From contig NC_061508.1 of assembly GCF_022539505.1 (NCBI RefSeq), positions 64,613,754-64,677,753 on the forward strand: DNA of 64,000 nt, given 5' to 3'. The notes below the pieces were generated by a model. The model was not told where the DNA came from and ran no database searches. It was given only the letters and a program-made list of their open reading frames with translations. The position numbers and the translations under genes were made by a program. Source of the stretch: Lolium rigidum. Its lineage: Eukaryota; Streptophyta; Magnoliopsida; Poales; Poaceae. Shown piece after piece: positions 30,940-42,210 of the stretch (its first letter is position 1; the number at the start of each line of letters is the position of its first letter).

Positions 30940-32378
30940 GAGCATCTCCAGCCGCGTCCCCCAAACCGTCCCCAAATCGACTTGGGGCGCGCCGGACAAA
31001 AAAAGCGTTCCAGTCGCGTCCCCAAAGCCCTTTTTTGTCCGGCGCGCCCCTATATGGTGTCCGGCGCCCCGAGCCCGTCCCCGTCCCACAGGGGACGCAC
31101 CGGGGACGCCGGACACAACGAAAAGCGAGGCGGGGAGTGGCGGGGCCGACCCGTCGGCGTCACAATTAATTTAAACCTAACCGTCGCCTACCTCGCGACG
31201 GAAGTTAGTGGCGCGCAGCCGACGGTGCGGCTCCCGCGAGAGGGCGCAGCCGACGCGTCCCGTCGCGCCTAGCTCGCGTGCCGGCGTTAATGAGCGCCAC
31301 CGCTCCTCCGCCTCCCTCCGGCCTATAAAAGGGGCGCCTCTCATCGTCCCTCTCACACACAAACCCTAGCGCCTCTCTCCCAAACCCTAGCCGCCACCAT
31401 CTCTCAACAAGACTCGACGCTATGTCTGGTAGAGGCGGAGGCCGACCTCGCGGCCGCGGCCGTGGTCGTGGTCGTGGTCGTGGCCGCGGCACAGCTGAAC
31501 GCTCGCCGTCGTCTTCATCGTCGGAGATGGACGTGGAGCCGGACGTCCTGTTCGAGTTCGTCCACGTCCTCAAGGGCGACCCGCGCGGCATCCAGAGGCT
31601 TCCGGACTCCTTCGCCGAGTACGTCGGCGACGTACGCCCGCGCACGATGCATGCGGGAGCATTCGTGCGGCTACCGCCGGCGGATCGTCAAGGCGATCTA
31701 CGACGCGCGCGGCAAGATGTACCTCAACATCGGCCGGGAGAAGTTCGCGCGCCACCACAGCCTCGAAGCCGGCTTCATCCTCGTGTTCTCCTACTTCGGC
31801 AACAGGGACATGAGCGTCAAGGTCTTCGACGAGAGGCGCCGCTCCGGGACTACCACGTCGACGGGGACGACGACAAGCACCGACGAGGAGGACGACCGAA
31901 TGAGTGTTGTTTCTTCGCAGCGAATACGTGCACGGAGGTTTCTGCCTGTTCGCCTCATCGGTAGAACCAACAAGGGCACCATCCTCCCGCTGGATTTTCC
32001 AGTTTAGGTGACTGGGTGTGCCCTCGAGTGTTCTTTCTTAGCAGCGAACACACGAAACCTTCGATGCACGGCCTAGTTAGGTTTAGTTTCTTTGCAATAT
32101 TTTATATTTGTGTCCACCATGGTTCAAACTATGTATTAGTTTGTGGAAAACCATGTTCCAAACCGTGTTTTCGTGTAAACCACGTTCCAAATTATGTATT
32201 AGTTTGTGGAAATTGAAATAAAAATGCCGAAAAATTATTTTAAATGTTTGGGGGCGGCGTTTGGGGACGCGGCTGGGGAGCGACGTCCCCCAAACGCGGC
32301 ACGAACGAAACACGTCTCCCAAACGCTCGATCCGGCGCGGTTTGGGGGACGGTTTGGGGGACGCGACTGGAGATGCTC
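30940..32378 (+). mobile_element. PIF/Harbinger-like element, copy 3, carrying a B3-domain fragment
   Basis: 1439 bp starting GAGCATCTCCAGCCGCG and ending GCGACTGGAGATGCTC, flanked by TTA (30937-30939, 32379-32381). Subterminal CCCCAAACCGTCCCC and TTTGGGGGACGGTTTGGGGG repeats mark the family. The last 150 bp closely match the right end of copy 4 (40441-40591). The interior holds a promoter-like segment (CCTATAAAAGGGG, near 31320) followed by an ORF with B3-domain similarity. Confidence 0.85.
31422..32007 (+). pseudogene. B3 DNA-binding-domain gene fragment inside Harbinger-like copy 3
   Basis: ATG 31422 opens an RG-rich N-terminus (GRGRGRGRGRGRG), then MDVEPDVLFEFVHVLKGDPR and RLPDSFAEYVGD. 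Between about 31640 and 31680 the frame shifts. The continuation reads VKAIYDARGKMYLNIGREKF, HHSLEAGFILVFSYFGNRDM and VKVFDERR, ending at a stop at 32005-32007. The middle-to-end pattern (W/REKF...HSLExGxxLVFxYxGxxxxxVKVFD) is that of the plant B3 domain of the REM type. A TATA-like element lies 100 bases upstream. It is probably a host gene captured by the transposon and now frameshifted. An alternative is that the B3 protein is normal cargo of this family. Confidence 0.6.
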
Positions 32379-32551
32379 TTACATGTTAGACATGCTACAC
32401 ATTTTTTGTCAAGTGTTTCATTATTTGTCTCACTTGTGATGTGGTTTCCTTCGTTACAAAAGTTGTCAAGTGCTACAAATGTGACACAAACAATGCTTCG
32501 TAGATACACATCAACCAAACATGCCATGTATTCACCTCGGAGAAAACACAA

Positions 32552-33638
32552 TAACATCCACCATAATACACACACACCATTCCACATCCCAATACCACAA
32601 TATGCAACATTTAAGTGACAATTCACCTAGTCTAGGCTAGATTTTAACAACGTTCACTATTCATCTATGGAATTCTCTCTACCAGATTTTTCTTTCCATG
32701 TACAAAAAAATAAATTGAAAAGTCGCCTAAGTGGAAACATGATTAGTATGTGGTTCTAATACATGCTAAATTATATTATCTAAAAATAAATCAGGCAAGG
32801 TGCTCAAGAGACTAACTGCACATTCCGTAGACGAATCATTTTGCATTGATAAACCATACCACCATGCATCCTTCCTTGCTGCATCTCGGAAGTTATCCAT
32901 GTCATGGGGTCTATGATACCAATCCCCACACAACAAAGCCATGGTTCTCATCCTGTGGAGTATCTTTTCCAGTGTGTATATTTTCTTCATCAAAACCCAC
33001 GAAGTGGTTCCATCATTTACAAAGTATAATTTAGCGAATAAATAAATTAGTTGTTGATGGTAACCACCCCATTTCGCTCATAGTTTCCAAGAACCGCAAC
33101 TAGCGTGTAAAGCCGTACGAACTTGAACGTCACATGGAGAAGTGCCACACATGACTCAATACAAAAGAAAAGTTGCTACACCCGAGGTTGTCGTGACATA
33201 ATGCATCAATCACCAATCCCGTGAGCCATGCAAGCGGTGACATGCATCTGATTTCTGTGAATGATGTAATGTTGTGTCTAAGGCCACCACCTTGAATCCT
33301 GATGTTTCTTATTCCTAGGTAGCGTGTACATGGTGTGGCATATGTGATATGGCTGAAACTCTGCACTACCCACTTCCTTTCTCGCCAAGTTTGTGATATT
33401 TTGTGAACTCTCTCAAGGAGTTTGTGTACATGGTGTGCTACTCTACTTCTTCTCTTTTTAATAGGACAAGTAAGGGGTCGGGTATCACTTCATTGTTGTC
33501 TCGAGGACTCGTATCTACTAGTTCAACAACCAACATGTGGACATAAATTTTATGAGACCCGGTACACAAATTTACCGTGTGGGCCAATTCCAGCAAATGA
33601 CATGTGGCATCTGTGGTAGTTTAGATCTAAAAACAGAC
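32552..33638. repeat. Duplicated unit, copy A
   Basis: About 1.09 kb highly similar to copy B (40592-41810). Both start TAACAYCCACCATAATACAC and end TTTAGATCTAAAAAYAGAC. Copy A lacks three short blocks found in B, about 38 bp near 32635, about 50 bp near 32820 and about 40 bp near 33485. On the minus strand at 32770-32995 both copies share a protein-like stretch (RMRTMALLCGDWYH, WWYGLSMQNDSS, CAVSLLSTLPD), so the unit may derive from an unrecognised gene. Confidence 0.8.
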
Positions 33639-34825
33639 AACCAATCTTGTATTTTCTCTCTCCTAGCCACGTGTCAATTGTTGGAGTTGATCCGTGGAGA
33701 TAAATTTGCGAACCAGGTCTGATAGAATTATTTTCCCCAACATGTCATGAATGATTTTATCACTTCAATGTTGTCTTAAGGAGCACATGTCCATTAACCG
33801 TGTAGCAAAGACACCCCTTACTATAGCTATCTAACAATAGATAAACCCACCATATATATATAGCATTGTTACAAGTAGAAGAAAAAGTAGTGAGACCTCA
33901 GGATGTGCGCGACTACATATATCGACAAACTATTATAGGACTTTTCTGCTCGGTGTGTTTTGTACCCGTGGCTTGGTGCGGTCTAGGCAGAGCCCATGAA
34001 GGCACGAACTCTCACTACACCAGCCTAAAGTGCCGAATTTCAGCTATCCAATTCTGTTTTTGACTATGTGTGCCTAGACACCGACATGTTGGGATCACAT
34101 AACACTAGTAATTATCCAGTGGAAGGTCATCCTCTTCAGAAAATGCATATACATGTCTTACTTGGGCACACAATTCAATATAGACCCAGCGACGGGGTCA
34201 CCAGTACACACATCTTCCCACACACTCCAACGCTAGCAATGGTTACCATGGTTCTCCTTGCGTGGATTATTGTCCTGGATGTACACTAGCGTGTTGTGGG
34301 GAGCCTCATAGTTATTATGTAGTCTCCAAGAGACAATTTAGCTAGTTTTGATTTGTAGCCTAGACATTTTACGCCAAAATTAGGTCAAAATACTCACTAC
34401 TTCGTTTCTTCTCCTTTTTCATATGCGCAATATTTCATACCATGTGATGTGATGCAACACTTTTCTACAATGAAAAAACCCCTTATTGTATGATGCTTGA
34501 TATATATGATGTATAGGGAAAACACACGAATGCAAGTGCCCCCCTCCCCACACACACACACAATTTCCAACCCATGGACCTGGTTAAGATCTATGGTATG
34601 TATGTAATGGAGGTGAATAGTTATCGCGATTTGCATTCGCTATATGTCAAGGAGACAAACATTGTGGAGCCTTCATTATAGCTTTCTTATTTAAAATGTA
34701 ATAAAATATTTGAAGTAGGAAACCTACCGTGCAACTTAAACAATGTGCATTATTTTTATTTTGTCTAATAATTTAGAAGAAATGAACCTCTTCTCTGATC
34801 ATTGAATTAAACAACAACAATTTGA
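33639..34825. other. Non-coding stretch, nothing assigned
   Basis: AT-rich. 33740-33790 echoes part of the duplicated unit (TTTTATCACTTCA.TGTTGTCT). A (CA)n tract lies near 34548-34562. Short open frames at 33866-34063 and 34068-34289 have no recognised similarity. Confidence 0.3.
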
Positions 34826-35092
34826 CTTTGCTCGTAAATCACGAAGTTGTTCCATCATTTTCAAAAGTACAGTTTCAGGAGTCTTTTTTAGTCCTAGATG
34901 CAAACCAAACATTCCTCTTCCAAGCTCCAAGAATCTCGATTAGCGTGTAAATCAGTATAACTTAGACGCCTCGTGAAGAGGTGCCAAACATGAATCAAAA
35001 TGAAAGTAAAGGTGCACTACACACGAGGGTTGTTGTGCCATAATCCATCACTCACTGATCATGTGAGCCATGCAAACGATTCCATGCACTTT
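34826..35092. repeat. Duplicated unit, diverged copy C, left part
   Basis: Similar to copy A 33000-33250 (GAAGTTGTTCCATCATTTTC, CGATTAGCGTGTAAATC, GAGCCATGCAAACG) but clearly more diverged. It breaks off at 35092 where an LTR begins. Matching sequence reappears at about 38110-38450 (AATCCTGATG, CTTCTTCTCTTCTTTAATA, CCATTTGGTGCAACAACCAT), so the stretch between is inserted DNA. Confidence 0.6.
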
Positions 35093-36866
35093 TGAAAGGA
35101 CATTTCTTCTCCTAATGATTTTGATGTTTATTGACAACACTTGTATACTAACCATTTGCTCTAGTTGTGCCAAGATTTCTAGAGTTCTAGCAAACGGTGT
35201 GGTGGTTACTCCGGTTTCTAGAAGAAGAAAAAGGAAGAGAAGCCTTGCGGTTTAGTTTCGATTCGAGCTAGGATTTTCGTTTTTGTTTAGAGGGGATACC
35301 GAGAGGTTGTTGCGGTTGTTGCTGAGCTTATACACATCCAAGAATCCACCACATATTCATCTTGTTAGAGTCACCGTTTCTTCCATGATTTAGAGGCAGT
35401 TTTGCTGATCATACTGGCCAGTATTGTCCTGGCCGGAGTGGTCCGGTCGCCGGCCGGAAGGTCCGGCCCAGCCGGAGTGGTCCGGGACACAGTCTGGCGA
35501 CTCGCAGAAGGCACACTGGTTTGGCGCCGGCCCGGGTCTGACCACTAGCCGGACCAGTCCGGCTAGAGTGGTCCGACCGGAGCTGGCCAGTCCAGTTGGG
35601 TGGGACTTAGGTTCGTCCCCTCCAACGGCCATTTTTGGCCAACCATCTATAAATTGGCCTCTTCTTCTACCTTGGGACGGTGACGACCTACACCTTCTCT
35701 CCACCATTAATACGCCTCATAAATTCATCTAGATCTCCTTACTCCTCCACCCAAACACCGTGATTCTTTGCGGGGTGAAGGAGAAGCCCTAGATCCACAA
35801 TCCTACCAAATCGATTTGTGACCACCGCTCAATTTCTTCGTGTTTCCTTAGTGTGACTTTGTGGTTCTTTGTGAGGTCGTCCCGGAGCTAGTTCTTTGTG
35901 TAAAGCTCCGTGGGCGGCATTTGGGAGCCTCCAATTTGGTTGTGGATGTGTGCCCCAAGCTTCGTGTAAAGGTGCCGGTTGCGACCTCAACGCAACCTCT
36001 TAGTGGAGCGTGACTAGGCCTTTGTGGCGTACCTCACCGGAGAATAGGGTGAGTCTTCGTGGCATTGGCTGGTCTTCGTGGCACCACACCCCTTCAAACG
36101 TACGTACTTCCCTTTACAAGGAAGCAATATTCAAAAAATCGTCAATCTTAACTTATCGGTCAGCCTCAAAATGGAGATTAATCGCTTATCGGCCGATTAA
36201 TCGATTTTATCGGTCGCCCATTTATTGGCTTATTTTTTTGTAAATCCTAATTTCCAACACAAAATTTTCTATAATATGGTATGTAAAAATAATATTAGAG
36301 TATTGAGCAGAAGAATTCCCTTGATTATTTGCATTTGAATCAATAAAATAGAAATTTTGAGCTAATGCACAATTCTACAAAACCATAGGACGAAAATATC
36401 GACCGCCATACCGAATTTCAGCGAAATTTCATTGACAACCGGCCAAAATATCGGTCACCAAAGTGGAAATCGTACAAAATATCGGCTCTCGGACATAAAA
36501 TCGGCCAATATATCGGTGCAACGATAAATTAGCCGATATGCTGAAATCTTATTGGTTACCATCCGATTCACGATAAATCGCCGATAAATCGGTATCTCGG
36601 CCGATTTTTTGAACGGTGCAAGAAAGGAACTACGGGAATCATACCCTCGTGTCTCCACGTGCTCCACCTCGGTTACCTCTATACTCTTACCGCACTTTAC
36701 TACTTGTATCTTGTATTGTGTATTGTTGCTTGTATCTTGTCATATAGGTAAATTCACATGGTTGCATATCTAGAGAATTTACCTTTGTGTCAAGCCTAAA
36801 TTGAAAAAAGAATTAAAATTTGAGAGAACACCTATTTTACCCCCCCCCCCCTAAGGGTGTCATACG
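35093..36866 (+). mobile_element. LTR of an unassigned retrotransposon, with a nested TIR element
   Basis: Starts TGAAAGGACATTTC and carries GGCCGG/GGTCCGG-rich U3 repeats (35420-35600), a TATA box (CATCTATAAATTGG near 35645), then a U5-like region with many CGTGTAAAG and TTCGTGGC motifs, continuing past the nested element to about 36866 (poly-C tract at 36841). This layout is that of an LTR in plus orientation. The right end is not resolved and no internal domain follows, so it is a solo or truncated LTR. Confidence 0.5.
36125..36618. mobile_element. Non-autonomous TIR element nested in the LTR
   Basis: 494 bp with imperfect inverted ends CAATATTCAAAAAATCG and CGATTTTTTGAACGGTG, flanked by an 8-bp near-duplication CAAGGAAG (36117-36124) and CAAGAAAG (36619-36626). 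The size suggests hAT, but one mismatch leaves Mutator-like origin possible. The interior has many scattered copies of ATCGGCCGAT and TTATCGG. No ORF. Confidence 0.55.
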
Positions 36867-37653
36867 ATCTAGCCACTATCGATGGGCCACCCGGGCTTAC
36901 CGGATCTAGCCACTGTCGATGGTACACCCATGAAGTACACCCACAACACCCGTCGATTTGGTTGTACTGTTGTGTTTCGGAAGGCTCCGCGGGTGAACTT
37001 CATTGGGCGATTCATGCCTAGAAATTGCTGGACCGGGTGGAATTCGGCCTTGCGCATCTATGTTTTTCTCTGGCCATTTGGTTTCAGAGGAAGCGCAGCG
37101 AAGCTCTGCTAGTTGTGACCATTATGGAGCATGCTTTCTGGTTCCATGGTGAAGTTAGCCGGCGGGGAAATGTCATTGAGGTCGGGATCTAAGGACTAGC
37201 TATGATGGTCCCAGTCTTTGTGGCGAAGAGGAATTGGCTTGGTGATTTCTGACTTGAAGCAGCGGCATCGCAAGTGGGGGCATCAACATAGGAAAAGTTC
37301 AAGATCTTACCTCTGAGGGTGAAAATTGAAGGTCTAGTTTTAATTGGTTGTGTCTGACAATGATTTTGTTGAAGGTATTGTTTTGTAAGCAAATACTTTA
37401 TGTAAGTGAAAATCTAAGATCTTTGATCGGGCATGACGGCACGTCGCTTTTGGAGGAGCTTCACTTCTGGTATTGTCTTGATGGTGTTAGTACAATTACT
37501 TCAAGAAAATGATCACTGTAGCGAGACTTTTCTTTTATTAGATTTTTTCTTATTTTATAGTTGTGTGCATCTGTAATGCTGCTAGAGCATCGCGTTGTTG
37601 CGGAAATTAAGTATATTTAGTAGATATTAATATATTTCCTTTATAAAAAATAG
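36867..37653 (+). mobile_element. LINE 3' UTR-like tail
   Basis: Ends TTAATATATTTCCTTTATAAAAAAT, cited in part, a typical 3' terminus of grass LINEs, preceded by TGTGTGCATCTGTAATGCTGC. No ORF2 sequence is recognisable upstream, so it is a strongly 5'-truncated copy. The left boundary is arbitrary. Confidence 0.45.
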
Positions 37654-38998
37654 ATACATTAATTTTACACGAGACGTCTTCTCATGCATTGGTGAGCGAT
37701 GCTAGCACCGCGAAGATGTTGGCCGGCGCAATGCAGCAGCCTCTTCGGTGCGGCCGGAAATCGTCCATCTCCGCCGCCGTAGCGCCGGCACTACCAACTA
37801 CACACCGTGCTCTGGGTCCAACATTTGTGGAAACACTTCTCTTAGCACGGTGCATCTCCCTGAACATACTCTCGTCGCCACGGACTTTCTCGGAAACTTA
37901 GGAATGTAAGGGTCCCGTCATTGGAGATGATTATGTGTGGACGCTTTGTATGCTAGAGGCGCGAAGAAACCTCAGTTTCCGTACATGACTCTAGAAGAAA
38001 CATAAAAAGCTGCACCTGATGCTACCGTTCCCCGGTCCACTACGGTAAGAGCATCTGAGGCATTTCAATGATGCCCCGCGAAATCTCCCTCTAAGCAACA
38101 CTGCACTATCTAAAATCCTGATGCTTCTCAGTCGTAGATATATAGCACGTATTCTGTCTACATAGTGTTTGCATACGTGAGAATATAGTTACAACCTAGC
38201 TTTTCTTGTTTTTTTCCTAGCTTCCACTCGGATAGCCACCGAATGTTTTTATTTACGATGAGTACTGGCCCACTTCTTCTCTTCTTTAATACTCCCTTCA
38301 ATTTATAATTGTACTGAATTGTATTCTCGAAAAAAAAAATGTACTGAATCAACCATATTTATTGTGAAATTGGATTTAGTACTTGTACCTAAAGGTATAA
38401 AGGTAACGAGCCATGGGTCACCATTTGGTGCAACAACCATATCATGTAACTTTCACACACATTAATACTATCTGAAGAAGCACATGGGAATTAAGAGTTT
38501 ATGGAGGGAGCAACCTTTATTGTAACTCATTGGTCCTTTTCTTCTTCTTTTGGTCTAGTTCAAACGGTGAGCACTGACTCGGGTACATGCAAATGTGTGT
38601 GGAACGTTATCTACATGCATATTCACGGATAAGTTAGCATAAATCTTAATCTGTAAGAGAAACGGACCACCTTCTATTAGCCCTAGAAAAAACAAAACTA
38701 TTAGCCCAAACATACATGAGCACTCTTGCAACCGCCGGAGAGCACTACAACACGTTGATGTCGGTGTGAGTTCCTGATATGCCAAATAAAGCGTGTCAAA
38801 TCTAGAGGTCCTAATCTTTCACACCTTCAAGTATCACATTGCATTGCTCGGTATGACCCTTCTAAGGAACGCGCTGTCAAATCCGCCCCACCTCCGCGCA
38901 CAGAAGGTGCTCGACGACTTGCCAGGTAGGCGCGATTGGCCGCTGTTTGTTGCGTCGTCTGCCTCGGCGCAATTTTAACCATTGATTTTGCTTTAGCC
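37654..38998. other. Mixed stretch: duplicated-unit copy C (right part) and Harbinger 5' flank
   Basis: 37680-37900 is GC-richer with an unrecognised frame on each strand. 38110-38450 is the diverged remainder of unit C. 38790-38998 is probably the 5' region of the Harbinger transposase gene. TAAGAGCATCTGAGGC at 38046-38061 resembles a Harbinger end but is only a weak match. Confidence 0.4.
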
Positions 38999-40591
38999 AT
39001 GGACAGCGACGATGAGATGGTTGCCCTGCTGCTGGAGGACGAGCAAGCCTTCGACGACGACGACCTGCGGGAGCATTTGCTGATCATCGCGTCCCTCCAG
39101 GACATGCTTGACGCTGAGGCGGAGAAGAGGAAGAGGCCGCGCCGCGGAGGATCAAGGCCGGGAAGAAGGAAGTCGAAGCCCCGGCAGAGGATGGAGGGGC
39201 ATGCCATGCTGCACAACGACTACTTCGCCGACGAGGCAACACATGCCGACAATTTTCGGCGCCGGTACAGGATGAGCAAGGGGCTGTTCATGAATATCCT
39301 CCACGGCGTTCGAGAGTTCGACCCCTACTTCAAGCTCAAGCTCGACGCTGTAGGAGTTCTCGGGTTCTCGTCGATTCGAAGTGCACCGCCGCCATGAGGA
39401 TGCTTGCATACGGAGCACCTGCCGATACACAGGACGACTACCTTCGCATGAGTGAGTCTACTGCCATTGAGTGCATGTACAAGTTTTGCCGAGCTGTGGT
39501 GGGAAAGTTTGGCAATACTATTTGAGAGGGCCAACTGAGGAAGAGACTGCAATGATCATGGCATAAAATGCTGCCAGAGGATTTCCTGGAATGCTTGGAA
39601 GCATCGATTGCATGCACTGGGCATGGAACAACTGCCCGTTTGCTTGGCAAGGTATATACAAAGGCCGTCATGGATATTGCAGTGTGGTGCTTGAAGCTGT
39701 GGCAGATTATGACCTGTGGATTTGGCATTCTTTCTTTGGCATGGCGGGATCACACAATGACATCAACGTGTTGCGGCGAGTCTCCGGTGTTCAGCAGACT
39801 AGTGGAAGGGCATGCTCCACCATGCAACTATGAGATCAATGGCCACGAATATACCAAAGGCTATTATCTAGCCGGTGGTATATATCCAAAATGGGCCACT
39901 TTTGTCAAAACAATCTCGAATCCATCAGGTCTGAAGAATTCTCACTTTGCTACGCGACAGGAGGCTTGCAGGAAGGATGTCGAGCGGGCATTTGGTGTGC
40001 TTCAAGCACAATTTGCCATTGTCCGGTACCCTGCTCTAAGCTGGTCTCACGACCAAATGTGGGAGGTGATGCAGGCTTGTGTGATCATGCACAACATGAT
40101 CATCGAGGATGACCGCAAGAATCATGCTAGGTCACATGTTGGTCCCTATGAGTGTGAAGGCCCTCTTGCGGAGGTTGATCATGAGTTGCCTGCAGATTTT
40201 GCTGATTTTCTCGCCATGCACGCAGAGATCCGTGACAGCAATGTGCATGAGCAACTTCAAGCTGATCTCGTTGAGCATTTGTGGAGGATCAAAGGAAATA
40301 CAGTGGCACCTTGATGTAGCATCTACCCCTATTTATTATATTTGTTTACTTGTTTTATTGTTTGTTGTAATTTAATTTGAAAACAATCCTCGCAAACATT
40401 TTTATTCATATACTATACTTAATAAATGGTTCTGGGTTAAAAAGAAGTATTTTAAATGTTTGGGGGCGGCGTTTGGGGGACGCGGCGGGGGAGCGACGTC
40501 CCCCAAACGCGGCACGAACAAAACATGTCCCCCAAACGCTCAATCCGACGCGGTTTGGGGGACGCTTTGTGGAACGCGGCTGGAGATGCTC
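38785..40591 (+). mobile_element. PIF/Harbinger element with transposase remnant, copy 4
   Basis: The right end is clear: GGGGGCGGCGTTTGGGGGACG, cited in part, GCGGTTTGGGGGACGC, then CGGCTGGAGATGCTC at 40577-40591, followed by TAA. It matches copy 3 over about 150 bp and so ties the whole family to the transposase it contains. The left end was not identified; 38785 is a working limit. Unit B follows directly at 40592. Confidence 0.7.
38999..40314 (+). pseudogene. Harbinger-type transposase (DDE_Tnp_4), frameshifted
   Basis: ATG 38999 begins an acidic then basic N-terminus (MDSDDEMVALLLEDEQ, KRKRPRRGG) and a conserved block (FRRRYRMSKGLFMNILHGV). A one-base shift near 39375 ends the frame; it continues in others (MSESTAIECMYKFCRAVVGKF, then a stop near 39524). 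The catalytic part is split between [18 protein letters not shown] and [12 protein letters not shown] (39589-39780, with the first two Asp) and [20 protein letters not shown] onward, with DVERAFGVLQ (third acidic residue), to the stop at 40312-40314. At least three breaks. The protein cuts and joins DNA at TTA/TAA targets. It is the likely former driver of the non-autonomous copies here. Confidence 0.88.
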
Positions 40592-41810
40592 TAACACCCA
40601 CCATAATACACACACACCATTTCACATCCCAATACCACAATATGCAACATTTAAGTGACAATTCACCTAGTCTAGGCTACAACATCATGATTTGTCGGTA
40701 AAATGACTCTTGCATTCTAGATTTTAACAACGTTCACTATTCAGCTATGGAATTCTCTCTACCAGATTTTTCTTTCCATGTACAAAAAAATAAATTGAAA
40801 AGTCGCCTAAGTGGAAACATGATTAGTATGTGGTTTTAATACACGCTAAATTATATTATTTAAAAAGAAATCAGGCAAGGTGCTCAAGAGACTAACTGCA
40901 CATTCAACACTATCTCTCAAAGTAAACTATTAAGCAAGCTCAGAGAACATAACTTCAATAGACGAATCATTTTGCATTGCTAAACCATGTCACCATGCAT
41001 CCTTCGTTGATGCATCTCGGAAGTTATCCATGTCAGTCTATGATACCAATCCTCACACAATAAAGCCATGGTTCTCATCCCGTGGAGTATCTTTTCCGGT
41101 GTGTATATTTTCTTCATCAAAACCCACGAAGTGGTTCCATCATTTACAAAGTATAATTTAGCGAATAAATAAATTAGTTGTTGATGGTAACCACCCCATT
41201 TCGCTCATAGTTTCCAAGAACCGCAACTAGCGTGTAAAGCCGTACGAACTTGAGCGTCACATGGAGAAGTGCCACACATGACTCAATACAAAAGAAAAGT
41301 TGCTACACCCGAGGTTGTCGTGACATAATGCATCAACCACCAATCCTGTGAGCCATGCAAGCGGTGACATGCATCTGATTTCTGTGAACGATGTAATGTT
41401 GTGTCTAAGGCCACCACCTTGAATCCTGATGTTTCTTATTCCTAGGTAGGCTGTACATGGTGTGGCATATGTGATATGTCTGAAACTCTGCACTACCCAC
41501 TTCCTTTCTCTCTAATAGGTAGTATGTGATATTTTGTGAACTGTCTCAAGGAGTTTGTGTACATGGTGTGCTACTCTACTTCTTCTCTTCTTTAATAGGA
41601 CAAGTAAGGGGGAGGTAATACCATTTGGTGCAACAACCATATCATGGATGCTTTTATCACTTCATTGTTGTCTCGAGGACTGGTATCTACTAGTTCAACA
41701 ACCAACATGTGGACATAAATTTTATGAGACCCGTTACACAAATTCACCAGGTGGGCCAATTCTAGCAAATGACATGTGGCACATGTGGTAGTTTAGATCT
41801 AAAAATAGAC
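40592..41810. repeat. Duplicated unit, copy B
   Basis: About 1.22 kb closely similar to 32552-33638 in the same orientation. It starts exactly at the TAA flank of Harbinger copy 4 and ends where the SYF1-like fragment begins. The longer of the two copies; on the minus strand near 40930-41000 it keeps IEVMFSEL and FTLRDSVECAV-like codons missing in A. Confidence 0.8.
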
Positions 41811-42200
41811 GCCGAGCCTGTCGCCGGCCGGGACGGCGCTCGCGGCGTCCTGGTAAACCTTCATCGCGCGGCTAGCCAGGCCAAACTCCTCCTCGAATCT
41901 TGCATACTTAAGGTACAGTGCCTTCTTCCTCCCCGGCGGCGCCTGCAGGACGGCGCCCTCGAACAGGTCCCTCACCCTCTCCGGCCTGCTCCTCCCGTGC
42001 CTCTGCACGAACTTGGTCAGGTACGCTTCCCAGATGGCCTCGGCGTGCGGGTGCCTGAACGACCTGACGCCGCGCTCGTAGACCCGGAACGCGTCCTCGA
42101 ACCTCTGGTGCTCCTCGAGAAGGGTGGCATGGTCCAGCACCAGCAGCGGCGTGGAGAGGCCGAGGTCGTGCATCCTGTCGTAGAGTGACGGCGCAGGTGA
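41799..42200 (-). pseudogene. SYF1/XAB2-like splicing factor fragment (HAT repeats)
   Basis: Minus-strand frame from about 42200 through ATG 42173 to 41799. It reads LYDRMHDLGLSTPLLVLDHA, LLEEHQRFEDAFRVYERGV, HAEAIWEAYLTKFVQRHG, RVRDLFEGAVLQAP and ALYLKYARFEEEFGLASRAM. This is the half-a-TPR (HAT) repeat series of SYF1, a spliceosome Prp19-complex component: two and a half repeats of a protein that is normally about 900 aa. Both ends are cut off. The left end coincides with the end of duplicated unit B, so the fragment was joined there. It may be transposon-captured or left by unequal recombination. Function in this form is unlikely. Confidence 0.7.
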
Positions 42201-42210
42201 ACTCGAGCGA

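Noticed and set aside
36841..36852. Poly-C tract as a primer or polypurine signal
   Set aside because: It is at the right general place for an LTR end, but no LTR terminus or target duplication could be fixed beside it.
38046..38061. TAAGAGCATCTGAGGC as the left end of Harbinger copy 4
   Set aside because: Only the first eight bases match the family end, subterminal repeats are absent, and sequence just inside resembles the older duplicated unit C. Left undecided, not annotated.
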